Positions 1 through 4,913 of a DNA stretch of 5,165 bases are shown one piece after another. A program made the translations under genes and the position numbers. Origin of the DNA: Lentimicrobiaceae bacterium (GTDB lineage: Bacteria > Bacteroidota > Bacteroidia > Bacteroidales > Lentimicrobiaceae). Every line of letters starts with the position of its first letter. The first letter of the stretch is position 1. Location: NCBI GenBank assembly GCA_028697695.1, contig JAQVEI010000208.1:1-5165 (forward strand), read 5' to 3'. The notes under the pieces were generated by a model. That model was not told where the DNA came from. It saw only the letters and a list, made by a program, of their open reading frames with translations, and made no database searches.

Positions 1-158
1 AGATCCAGCCTTTGATAGAGCTTTGGGATAACTTCAGGTTTGAATAAACTGAAAAAGAAGTTTACCAACAAACCGCCGGCTTCAACGCTTAATCCGACAA
101 AAATAATCCAGGCCACAATCTGTAGGCCTGTGAAAATAAAATTGTTTGTTCTGTTCAT
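1..158 (-). CDS. DUF2975-family membrane protein, N-terminal part (cut by window edge)
   Basis: The frame stays open from an ATG at 158 to the left edge, giving 52 complete codons of a longer protein. The N-terminus starts MNRTNNFIFTGLQIVAWIIF, continues through a hydrophobic segment at about residues 8-26, and then reads LLVNFFFSLFKPEV followed by LYQRLD. This pattern (short polar start, first membrane helix, a G-x-x-V/I-E-A-G motif, then a loop with an F-S-L-F-K-P motif) is what I recall of DUF2975 proteins. These are small integral membrane proteins of unknown function, often encoded beside a small Cro/CI-type HTH regulator. That partner would lie outside the window to the left. The ATG at 158 is chosen because a good Bacteroidota promoter lies just upstream and the first helix follows directly. 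The family call is from memory of the pattern, not a search. Confidence 0.7.
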   Translation of the reverse strand, partial: MNRTNNFIFTGLQIVAWIIFVGLSVEAGGLLVNFFFSLFKPEVIPKLYQRLD

Positions 159-181
159 AAGTTTAGGTTTTAAGTTTGTTG

Positions 182-211
182 CAAAAATAATAAAAAATTA
201 TTGATAAACAA
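182..211 (-). promoter_or_regulatory. Promoter for the DUF2975-type gene
   Basis: Reading the minus strand, TTG (209-211) is followed by 19 bases and then TATTTTTG (189 down to 182). This fits the Bacteroidota consensus TTTG/TTG, about 17-23 bases, TAnnTTTG. It sits 23 bases upstream of the ATG at 158, which leaves a short leader. The -33 half overlaps one copy of a direct repeat, so repressor control is plausible. Confidence 0.6.
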
Positions 212-232
212 TAAATAATTATTTATAAACAA
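200..232. repeat. Direct repeat (ATTnATAAACAA x2) with nested palindrome; possible operator
   Basis: Two 12-base units, ATTGATAAACAA (200-211) and ATTTATAAACAA (221-232), match at 11 of 12 positions and start exactly 21 bases apart, about two helical turns. The first unit has TTG/CAA ends. Between and across them lies a perfect 16-base palindrome, ATAAATAATTATTTAT (211-226). The first unit covers the -33 element of the leftward promoter. Spacing and placement suit a dimeric repressor site, such as that of the HTH partner often found with DUF2975 genes. The region is very AT-rich, so chance similarity is a real alternative. Confidence 0.4.
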
Positions 233-266
233 AATAATTTTATCGATTAAGATGAGCTTCATTTAA

Positions 267-300
267 GTAAGAGGAGAGGGTGGAGGTGTGAAGTGAGGGT
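267..300 (+). other. Purine-rich G-run tract in the divergent intergenic region
   Basis: The intergenic region 159-377 separates two divergent genes. Its centre holds a strongly purine-biased stretch with short runs of two or three G on the plus strand (GAGGAGAGGG, then TGGAGG, then GAGGG). No open frame with coding character crosses it. It lies between the two divergent promoters. I see no definite function. It could form a weak two-tetrad G-quadruplex or simply be strand-skewed spacer. Confidence 0.25.
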
Positions 301-326
301 TTTTGGATAAATTAAAAAGTTGCTGG

Positions 327-361
327 TTTCCTTAATAAGTATTGAGGCATTCTTATCTTTG
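327..361 (+). promoter_or_regulatory. Promoter for the dCMP deaminase gene
   Basis: TATCTTTG (354-361) is an exact match to the Bacteroidota -7 box TAnnTTTG. The best -33 candidate is a weak TTTC at 327-330, 23 bases upstream. Transcription would begin around 366-369, about 10 bases before the ATG at 378. This argues against the in-frame ATG at 342, which lies upstream of the box. Confidence 0.55.
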
Positions 362-377
362 TGGAAACATTAACAAC

Positions 378-869
378 ATGGAAGTATCCAAACATGTGCG
401 TCCCACCTGGGATGAATATTTTATGGAAGTGGCCAATACTATAGCCAAGCGTGCCACTTGCGATCGCGGGCTGAGCGGTTGTGTAATTGCCCGGAACAAA
501 CAAATACTGGTTACCGGTTATGTGGGGTCGCCCATAGGGTTACCCCATTGTGACGATGTTGGCCATCTGTTTAAGCAGCTCACTCATGAAGATGGCAAAG
601 TAACCAATCACTGTGTGCGTACGGTTCACGCTGAGCAGAATGCCATATGTCAGGCCGCACGGCTGGGTATTGCCCTTGAAGGCGCCACCCTGTATTGCCG
701 GATGACGCCCTGCCGTACCTGCGCCATGCTGATAATCAACTGTGGAATAGTACGGGTGATGTGCGAAAAAAGATACCACTCCGCTACGGAATCCGAAGAG
801 ATGTTCAGTCAGGCAGGTATACAGCTCGACTATGTGAGCCGGGAGGTAATGAATTACGAAAAACAGTAA
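378..869 (+). CDS. dCMP deaminase (deoxycytidylate deaminase family)
   Basis: A 163-residue zinc-dependent cytidine/deoxycytidylate deaminase. Enzymes of this family convert dCMP to dUMP in the cytosol, feeding thymidylate synthesis. The catalytic motif H84-A-E86 (in TVHAEQNAI) and the PCRTC motif (C112, C115) supply the zinc ligands and the proton-shuttle glutamate. The segment GYVGSPIGLPHCDDVGH (residues 47-63), leading to NHCVRTVHAE, is characteristic of dCMP rather than free cytidine deaminases. Additional Cys/His residues (C28, H57, C58, H78, C79) resemble places where phage and bacterial dCMP deaminases bind a second, structural zinc; that is inference. The length is normal for the family. 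The start at 378 is preferred over 342 because MEVSKHVRPTWDEYF begins like family members and the promoter box lies at 354-361. It appears monocistronic, with about 195 bases before the next gene. Confidence 0.9.
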   Translation: MEVSKHVRPTWDEYFMEVANTIAKRATCDRGLSGCVIARNKQILVTGYVGSPIGLPHCDDVGHLFKQLTHEDGKVTNHCVRTVHAEQNAICQAARLGIALEGATLYCRMTPCRTCAMLIINCGIVRVMCEKRYHSATESEEMFSQAGIQLDYVSREVMNYEKQ

Positions 870-895
870 TTTTTTGGGTCTTTCTTTATTGAAGT

Positions 896-952
896 CCTGT
901 TGCTTTTGACCTGTGTGAATCGTTATTATGACTACCCTATGCAGGCAACAGG
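896..952 (+). repeat. Inverted repeat CCTGTTGC/GCAACAGG upstream of ahpC
   Basis: Perfect 8-base arms lie at 896-903 and 945-952, separated by 41 bases. The right arm can also pair with ACCTGT at 909-914 (using ACAGGT at 948-953), so two mutually exclusive pairings exist. The repeat lies in the noncoding stretch 870-1064 between the dCMP deaminase and ahpC. If transcribed it could shape a leader. If it lies upstream of the ahpC promoter it could be a protein-binding site. No known regulator motif was recognised. Confidence 0.35.
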
Positions 953-964
953 TGTTTCATATTA

Positions 965-999
965 TTTGGGCAGCATCAAACATAGCGGTATTTTTTTTG
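965..999 (+). promoter_or_regulatory. Candidate ahpC promoter with an 8-T tract in the -7 box
   Basis: TTTG (965-968) is followed by 20 bases and TATTTTTTTTG (989-999). The spacing suits a Bacteroidota promoter, but the -7 box carries three extra T residues relative to TAnnTTTG, so the match is imperfect. Initiation would fall near 1005, giving a leader of about 60 bases before the ATG at 1065. Confidence 0.35.
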
Positions 1000-1064
1000 T
1001 TAATATGCCTGTTCATCAAAAACAGGAAGATCAATTAATTTTTTATCATAAACTTAAAAATACA

Positions 1065-1694
1065 ATGTCATTAGTTGGAAAAAAAGCGCCTCATTTTAAG
1101 GCAAGTGCCGTTATCAACGGTGAAGAGATTATCGAAGATTTTTCGCTCGATCAGTACCTGGGTAAGAAACACGTGGTTTTCTTCTTTTATCCCAAAGATT
1201 TTACTTTTGTATGTCCCACCGAATTGCATGCTTTTCAGGAGAAACTTGGAGAGTTCGAAAAGCGCAATTGTGCCGTTGTAGCCTGCTCTACCGATACCGA
1301 AGAATCTCATTGGGGATGGCTGCAAATGCCAAAGGATCGTGGTGGTATTCAGGGCCTTACCTATCCCATAGTGGCCGACACTACCAAAACCATCAGTTAT
1401 AATTTTGGTGTTTTGGCAGGTGATTACGATTGGAACGAAGAGGGTGAAATGATAAGTAACGGACCCATGGTTGCATACCGCGGATTGTTTATTATTGACA
1501 AGGATGGGGTGGTTCATCACGAAACCATCAATCATTTCCCCCTGGGACGCAGTGTAAATGAAACACTCCGCATGTTGGATGCCCTGCAGTACTTTGAAGA
1601 AAAGGGCGAAGTATGCCCGGCCAACTGGGAAGCCGGTAAAGAAGGTTTGAAAGATACCCACGAAGGAGTTGCTGATTACCTGTCGAGAAACTAA
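1065..1694 (+). CDS. ahpC: Alkyl hydroperoxide reductase C / typical 2-Cys peroxiredoxin
   Basis: A 209-residue cytosolic peroxiredoxin of the AhpC/Prx1 group, which reduces hydrogen peroxide, organic hydroperoxides and peroxynitrite. The active-site block FYPKDFTFVCPTE places the peroxidatic cysteine at C50, with T47 and P43 of the PxxxTxxC motif. The catalytic arginine is R139 in VAYRGLFIID. The resolving cysteine is C184 in GEVCPANW near the C-terminus, as expected for a typical 2-Cys enzyme acting as an obligate dimer. The loop before YRGLF (GVLAGDYDWNEEG onward) is longer than in E. coli AhpC and is, as I recall, usual in Bacteroidota. The frame is open back to an ATG at 900, but MSLVGKKAPHF is the normal family start and the extra 55 codons look noncoding. 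No ahpF adjoins it; a thioredoxin gene lies convergently at 2020-2343. A strong terminator follows at 1717-1757. Confidence 0.93.
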   Translation: MSLVGKKAPHFKASAVINGEEIIEDFSLDQYLGKKHVVFFFYPKDFTFVCPTELHAFQEKLGEFEKRNCAVVACSTDTEESHWGWLQMPKDRGGIQGLTYPIVADTTKTISYNFGVLAGDYDWNEEGEMISNGPMVAYRGLFIIDKDGVVHHETINHFPLGRSVNETLRMLDALQYFEEKGEVCPANWEAGKEGLKDTHEGVADYLSRN

Positions 1695-1716
1695 TTAAAG
1701 CCTATGGCTGAATTTT

Positions 1717-1757
1717 AAATTAAAGGTCGGCTCTCCATGAGAGCCGGCCTTTAATTT
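1717..1757. terminator. Bidirectional intrinsic terminator between ahpC and the DUF6952-like gene
   Basis: A 19-base-pair stem (1717-1735 with 1739-1757, one T-G wobble at 1727/1749) encloses a 3-base CAT loop. The GC-rich core is GGTCGGCTCTC/GAGAGCCGGCC. On the plus strand it runs into six T residues (1755-1760). Its other flank is A-rich, so the minus-strand transcript also ends in a U-rich stretch. It lies between the stop of ahpC (1694) and the stop of the convergent gene (1774), where a shared terminator is expected. Confidence 0.88.
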
Positions 1758-1773
1758 TTTATGGATGAATACT

Positions 1774-2016
1774 TTAAGAAATAGAATTTCTTACCCTTTG
1801 GGTATAGTTGCGCAAAGCCACATTCAGCGCGCATTGTGTTTCTTCCATTTCACGCAGTATTTCGAGGGCTGCAATCACATGTGTTAATTGCTCTCCTTCA
1901 TCATCGCCCGGTACTTCAATTTCGGGAACCTTTTCATCGTAAAAGGCTGCCTCGGCGTTTTCGAGCACATCCAAAGAGTGCGTTTCAGCCAAAAATCGGA
2001 TAACAGCAATTTTCAT
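1774..2016 (-). CDS. Small conserved protein, DUF6952-like, function unknown
   Basis: An 80-residue acidic, soluble protein with no signal peptide or membrane segment. It opens MKIAVIRFLAETHSLDVLEN, has an acidic centre with PGDDEGEQLTHV (residues 36-47), and ends in a helix containing ALNVALRNYTQRVRNS (residues 63-78). This layout (VIRxL start, G-E-x-L-x-x-V middle, A-L-N-x-x-x-R-x-x-x-R-V-R-x-S end) resembles what I recall as the Bacteroidota family DUF6952, whose members are commonly encoded next to thioredoxin and peroxiredoxin genes. It has no cysteine in an active-site arrangement (only C62), so it is unlikely to be a dithiol enzyme itself. It starts 3 bases after the thioredoxin stop codon, so the two are probably translationally coupled. 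It is the last gene of the minus-strand block. The gene is very likely real; the family name is less sure. Confidence 0.8.
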   Translation of the reverse strand: MKIAVIRFLAETHSLDVLENAEAAFYDEKVPEIEVPGDDEGEQLTHVIAALEILREMEETQCALNVALRNYTQRVRNSIS

Positions 2017-2019
2017 ATC

Positions 2020-2343
2020 CTATTTTTCTTTAAGGTTTTCAATCATAGAAACCACCCTGTCTTCCTTAGAGGTGGCTTCGCTTTCGTTTAATTTTCCGTG
2101 AATAAAAGTGGCAAAAAACGGCAGGTTATTTACGCCGGCCTCTTTGCGGGCTTCGGGGTTTTGTTCCGCATTCACATCCAGAAAGGCAACACCCTCAAAC
2201 CGGTTATCATCAGCCAAACGGCGATATTTAGGCGCAAAAAGTTTGCAACTGCCACACCAGTCCGCATAATATTTAACGACCACCCGGGGGTGTTCAGAAA
2301 GCAATTGCTTAAAATTCTGATCAGTTGTTGTTATGAGTCCCAT
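2020..2343 (-). CDS. Thioredoxin-family protein (WCGSC active site)
   Basis: A 107-residue single-domain thioredoxin, the usual length, with no signal peptide and so presumably cytosolic. The active site is WCGSCK (C30 and C33) after the strand VVVKYYAD, followed by APKYRRLAD. The later strand VAFLDVNAEQNPE and the cis-proline P75 in NNLPFF complete the fold. Two departures from classical thioredoxin stand out: serine replaces proline in the CGPC motif, and leucine precedes the cis-proline. Both positions tune redox potential and partner choice, so this is probably a specialised thioredoxin-like reductant and not the main housekeeping one. It is followed by the DUF6952-like gene with a 3-base gap and lies 35 bases downstream of the cvpA-type gene; that gap holds no minus-strand TAnnTTTG box, so it is probably cotranscribed with its upstream neighbours. 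The convergent ahpC suggests, but does not prove, that it reduces AhpC. Confidence 0.9.
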   Translation of the reverse strand: MGLITTTDQNFKQLLSEHPRVVVKYYADWCGSCKLFAPKYRRLADDNRFEGVAFLDVNAEQNPEARKEAGVNNLPFFATFIHGKLNESEATSKEDRVVSMIENLKEK

Positions 2344-2378
2344 TTGTTTATTTTTTAAATTATATTTTACATTGCTGC

Positions 2379-2939
2379 TTAAACCTTAAACTGGCCGCTG
2401 TTTTCATCATTACTGTCTACCTCTTCTTTTTGCTCCTCATCAGGATAGCTGTTGTTCCACTTATGTTGTAAAAGTGGGATTATATCCGGCAAAAGTTGCG
2501 ACAATGGCCGGTAAAATACCGAGCGGTCTTTCTCTTTCGGCGAAATCAACCGTTCACCGCGATCAACTATGGCGATCAGGTAAAACAGTGCAGACAAAAA
2601 TAATGATATTTTTAAGATGCCCAACAATGCACCGGCCAAACGATTGATAAATCCGAGGGCAGCCATTTTAATGACTTTTTCAATGGATTTGCCCAGCAAA
2701 TGCATGAACACCACGGCTGCCACAAAGCACAACGAAAATGCAAGCAAATACATAAGGCCAGAAGCATACCCGATCTTAACTTCAAGCCAGGCCTGAACCA
2801 CTGTTGCAAATTTGAACGATAAGTACAGCCCCAACAGCCAGCCTGCCAGCGATGCCATGCTTAGCACAAAGCCTTTGATATAACCAAAAACAGCAGCAAT
2901 GAGTAAAGCAATCAGGATAAATACGTCAAAATTGTTCAT
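2379..2939 (-). CDS. CvpA-family inner-membrane protein
   Basis: A 186-residue protein with four predicted membrane helices at about residues 4-19, 24-41, 60-83 and 102-124, then a hydrophilic C-terminus that becomes strongly acidic (EEQKEEVDSNDEN, residues 168-180). The N-terminal NNFDVFILIALLIAAVFGYI, the glycine-rich second helix and the FINRLAGALLGILK stretch before helix four are the standard CvpA pattern. CvpA was named for colicin V production in E. coli and is linked to envelope homeostasis, but its molecular role is unclear. The gene lies 11 bases after mlaF, so it is almost certainly cotranscribed with the lipid transporter genes, which fits an envelope role. The ATG at 2939 starts directly before the first helix. 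Confidence 0.85.
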   Translation of the reverse strand: MNNFDVFILIALLIAAVFGYIKGFVLSMASLAGWLLGLYLSFKFATVVQAWLEVKIGYASGLMYLLAFSLCFVAAVVFMHLLGKSIEKVIKMAALGFINRLAGALLGILKISLFLSALFYLIAIVDRGERLISPKEKDRSVFYRPLSQLLPDIIPLLQHKWNNSYPDEEQKEEVDSNDENSGQFKV

Positions 2940-2950
2940 AAGAGAACAGC

Positions 2951-3694
2951 CTATTTTAAACGACGTGTAAGTTCGGTGGCAAATACAAAGTCGTTTAGTT
3001 CCTTGTTATCGCTCTTGAGAATAGAATCCTTGTCGCCTTCCCACCATAGTTTCCCTTCGTGAATATAGTTGATTTTATCACCTATTTCAATCACTGAATT
3101 CATATCGTGGGTATTAATCACCGTGGTCATGTTGAATTCATGGGTAATTTCACTGATGAGGTTGTCGATAACGTTGGCTGTGTAGGGGTCGAGCCCGGAG
3201 TTTGGTTCATCGCAGAACAGATACTTGGGATTCATGGCGATGGCACGGGCAATAGCCACGCGTTTTTTCATTCCTCCACTCAGCTCGGAAGGCAGGAGTT
3301 TATTTACATTTTCTAAATTCACCCGTGAAAGGCATTCGTTTGCCCTTTCCAGGTTTTCTTCATTGGTCTGATTGGTGAACATGGCCAGGGGAAACATAAC
3401 ATTTTCTTCAACGGTCATGGAGTCGAAGAGGGCACCTCCCTGGAAAAGCATGCCGATTTCCTGGCGTATTACCTTCATTTCGTCGAACGACATTTTCGAA
3501 AAGGCGCGATCATCGTACCATACCTGCCCCTTGTCGATTTCGAAAAGGCCCACCAGACACTTCATGAGTACTGTTTTTCCGGAGCCGCTTTGCCCGATAA
3601 TAAGATTGCATTTACCGGTATCAAAACTGGCCGATACCCCTTTGAGTACCTGATGATCACCAAAAGCTTTGTATACATTTTTTGCCTCTATCAT
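2951..3694 (-). CDS. mlaF: MlaF-type ABC transporter ATP-binding protein (MCE/phospholipid transport)
   Basis: A complete 247-residue ABC ATPase that would power an MlaE-type permease at the inner membrane. Motifs in order: Walker A GQSGSGKT (34-41), Q-loop at Q85 in FQGGALFDSMTV, signature LSGGMKKRVAIARA (138-151), Walker B YLFCDEP (158-164) with catalytic E163, D-loop SGLDP (166-170) and switch histidine H196 in NTHD. The Q-loop context FQGGALFDS and the signature SGGMKKRVAIARA are the hallmarks of the MlaF/Ttg2A/Mkl group, not of generic importers. All catalytic residues are present. The start codon overlaps the mlaE stop codon by 4 bases (ATGA at 3691-3694), indicating translational coupling with the permease. 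No MCE-domain (MlaD) gene follows; the next gene is cvpA-like. Confidence 0.93.
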   Translation of the reverse strand: MIEAKNVYKAFGDHQVLKGVSASFDTGKCNLIIGQSGSGKTVLMKCLVGLFEIDKGQVWYDDRAFSKMSFDEMKVIRQEIGMLFQGGALFDSMTVEENVMFPLAMFTNQTNEENLERANECLSRVNLENVNKLLPSELSGGMKKRVAIARAIAMNPKYLFCDEPNSGLDPYTANVIDNLISEITHEFNMTTVINTHDMNSVIEIGDKINYIHEGKLWWEGDKDSILKSDNKELNDFVFATELTRRLK

Positions 3695-4437
3695 GACAGC
3701 AATAGTTGTGTGAGTACAAGATTGAAAACGATGATTGCAATACTGCTTTGCACCACGGCCTTGGTACTGGAATCCCCTACTTCCAGAGCCCCCCCCTTGG
3801 TGTAAAAGCCATGAAAGGCCGAAATGGTAACGATAAGAAATGCAAAAACAATGGTTTTAATTATGGCATAGAAAATATCATAGGCTTCAAAAAAGGCTTT
3901 TATACCATATACATATTCGCTGCTTGGTACAAGTCCGGTGAGTATACCTGCCAGCCAGCCACCCAATACGGCCACGAACATACTCATTAAGATAAGGATA
4001 GGGTTAAAAATTATTGCTGCAATTATTTTTGGAAAAATAAGATAGGTGGCCGGGTTGATACCAATAATTTCAATCGCATCAATCTGTTCAGTAACCCGCA
4101 TGGTTCCCAGTTCGGAGGCTACCCGCGAACCAACCTTGCCAGCGAGAATCAGGCTGATAATGGTTGGTGAAAACTCAAGAATCACCGACTGACGTGTTAC
4201 GTAGCCGATGGTGTAAACCGGGATGAGCGGGGTGTCGATATTAAAAGCCATTTGTATGGCTAGTACAGCTCCCATAAAAATAGAGATAAAGGCCACTATA
4301 CCAACGGAGTCCACACCAATATTTTGAATTTCAACCATTATTTGACGCAAATATATTGCAGGATTTTCCGGTTTCTTGAAAACCTGTCGAAGCATGAGGG
4401 CATATTTGCCAAGCTGAAAGAAGAAATTTTTAACCAC
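3691..4437 (-). CDS. mlaE: MlaE-type ABC permease (MCE/phospholipid transport), GTG start
   Basis: A 248-residue integral membrane permease of the MlaE/YrbE family, which with MlaF and an MCE protein moves phospholipids between the inner and outer membranes. Hydrophobic segments lie at about 44-66, 86-100, 135-168, 187-212 and 226-247. The diagnostic family motif is present: LAGKVGSRVASELGTM (98-113) followed directly by RVTEQIDAIE (114-123). The start is a GTG at 4437-4435. An in-frame TAA lies nine codons upstream with no ATG or TTG in between, and the only nearby ATG, at 4395, would remove the N-terminal FFFQLGKYALML stretch that family members have. A run of eight G on the coding strand (3789-3796) encodes part of TKGGAL and is in frame here. 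It is the first gene of the five-gene minus-strand block, with a promoter at 4483-4490. Confidence 0.92.
   Translation of the reverse strand: MVKNFFFQLGKYALMLRQVFKKPENPAIYLRQIMVEIQNIGVDSVGIVAFISIFMGAVLAIQMAFNIDTPLIPVYTIGYVTRQSVILEFSPTIISLILAGKVGSRVASELGTMRVTEQIDAIEIIGINPATYLIFPKIIAAIIFNPILILMSMFVAVLGGWLAGILTGLVPSSEYVYGIKAFFEAYDIFYAIIKTIVFAFLIVTISAFHGFYTKGGALEVGDSSTKAVVQSSIAIIVFNLVLTQLLLS
3789..3796 (-). repeat. Eight-G homopolymer inside mlaE
   Basis: Eight consecutive C on the plus strand (G on the coding strand) sit in codons for K-G-G-A near residues 214-217 of MlaE. The frame is intact at this length and the encoded residues agree with the family pattern. Such a tract is prone to polymerase slippage or sequencing error; a change of one base would truncate the last helix and disrupt coupling to mlaF. 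Confidence 0.6.
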
Positions 4438-4482
4438 TTTGTTGAAAACGTTTGTGCTAAATTAGATATTATTTACCAGAAA

Positions 4483-4511
4483 CAAACATATGACCACAAC
4501 ATTCATGAAAA
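4483..4511 (-). promoter_or_regulatory. Promoter for the mlaE-mlaF-cvpA-trx-DUF6952 block
   Basis: On the minus strand TATGTTTG (4490 down to 4483) exactly fits the -7 box TAnnTTTG. The -33 element is weak, the best candidate being TTTTC at 4511-4507. Initiation near 4475 would leave a leader of roughly 40 bases before the GTG start at 4437. No better box was seen between this point and the next genes of the block. Confidence 0.5.
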
Positions 4512-4602
4512 TTCGTAATGCTTAACTATCAGCCCGATTGATGCTTTTAGACATAAATTTCTACAGCCGAAGCGCATGTTTTTGCGTATTTTTTACCCGA
4601 AC

Positions 4603-4620
4603 TGATGAACCAATTCATCA
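4603..4620. repeat. Small inverted repeat TGATGAA-N4-TTCATCA
   Basis: Perfect 7-base arms with a 4-base CCAA loop lie in the middle of the 276-base divergent intergenic region 4438-4713. On the plus strand it is followed by A residues, not T, so it is not a plus-strand terminator. It could be an operator for either divergent promoter. The rest of this region holds only the two promoters and AT-rich sequence. Confidence 0.3.
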
Positions 4621-4646
4621 AAAAAGAGCATGAAATTTAACCAATT

Positions 4647-4679
4647 TTTCAGAATGTCAGTGCATATTCATTAATTTTG
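4647..4679 (+). promoter_or_regulatory. Promoter for the small lipoprotein and SprT-like genes
   Basis: TAATTTTG (4672-4679) exactly matches TAnnTTTG, with TTTC (4647-4650, one mismatch from TTTG) 21 bases upstream as the -33 element. Initiation would fall a few bases after 4679, leaving a leader of about 28 bases before the ATG at 4714. Confidence 0.55.
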
Positions 4680-4713
4680 AAGACCAATATCCACATTTTA
4701 ACTTACAATAAAC

Positions 4714-4902
4714 ATGAAAATTGCGCTAAAATCAGGAATCTTTCTCTCATTGATCATGCTTGTTCTGTTTGTATTTTCATCATGTTCCACGCCCCGTTAC
4801 AAACAAAACAAATACAAATCCGGTAAACGGTACAACGATTGTGGTTGCCTGATGATACAGACCAACCCCGGACAGGCACTCAGTTACCACGAGGTTAAGT
4901 AA
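4714..4902 (+). CDS. Small predicted lipoprotein, function unknown
   Basis: A 62-residue protein with a lipoprotein signal: basic start MKIALK, hydrophobic core at about residues 8-21, then VFSSC with the lipidated cysteine at C24. The mature part is only 39 residues, basic at first (TPRYKQNKYKSGKRY) and then with a DCGC pair (C43, C45) before LMIQTNPG. The residues after C24 (STPRYK) lack the acidic lipoprotein-export signal that sends Bacteroidota lipoproteins to the surface, so retention in the periplasm is more likely; this is inference. A phylum-type promoter lies upstream and the SprT-like gene starts 11 bases downstream, so the two are probably one transcript. I do not recognise a named family. 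The signal peptide, promoter and tight spacing support a real gene. Confidence 0.75.
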   Translation: MKIALKSGIFLSLIMLVLFVFSSCSTPRYKQNKYKSGKRYNDCGCLMIQTNPGQALSYHEVK

Positions 4903-4913
4903 AGCTTAAACAA

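Noticed and set aside
342..377. Upstream ATG for the dCMP deaminase
   Set aside because: It precedes the -7 box at 354-361, so it would not be in the transcript, and the 12 added residues do not resemble the family.
852..875. Possible terminator AATTAC-N8-GTAATT followed by T residues after the dCMP deaminase gene
   Set aside because: The stem is only six pairs, nearly all A-T, with a large loop; too weak to call, although some termination here is possible.
924..939. Possible OxyR-like half site ending in CTAT upstream of ahpC
   Set aside because: Only about half of the consensus positions match and there is no second half at the expected spacing.
900..1064. In-frame N-terminal extension of ahpC from an ATG at 900
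   Set aside because: The 55 extra residues have no peroxiredoxin character, would overlap the candidate promoter and inverted repeat, and the family start MSLVGKKAP lies at 1065.
1071..1661. Long minus-strand open frame opposite ahpC (196 codons)
   Set aside because: It mirrors the conserved ahpC reading frame and its translation shows no recognisable domain; it is a shadow of strong codon bias.
3107..3805. Plus-strand open frames opposite mlaF and the end of mlaE
   Set aside because: They are antisense to complete, motif-rich ABC transporter genes and have no features of their own.
4324..4518. Plus-strand open frame across the start of mlaE and its promoter
   Set aside because: It overlaps the conserved mlaE N-terminus antisense, has no promoter and resembles no family.
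4573..4594. CGCA-N6-TGCG followed by a T run in the 4438-4713 gap
   Set aside because: A four-pair stem is too short for a terminator, and no gene ends just before it on the plus strand.
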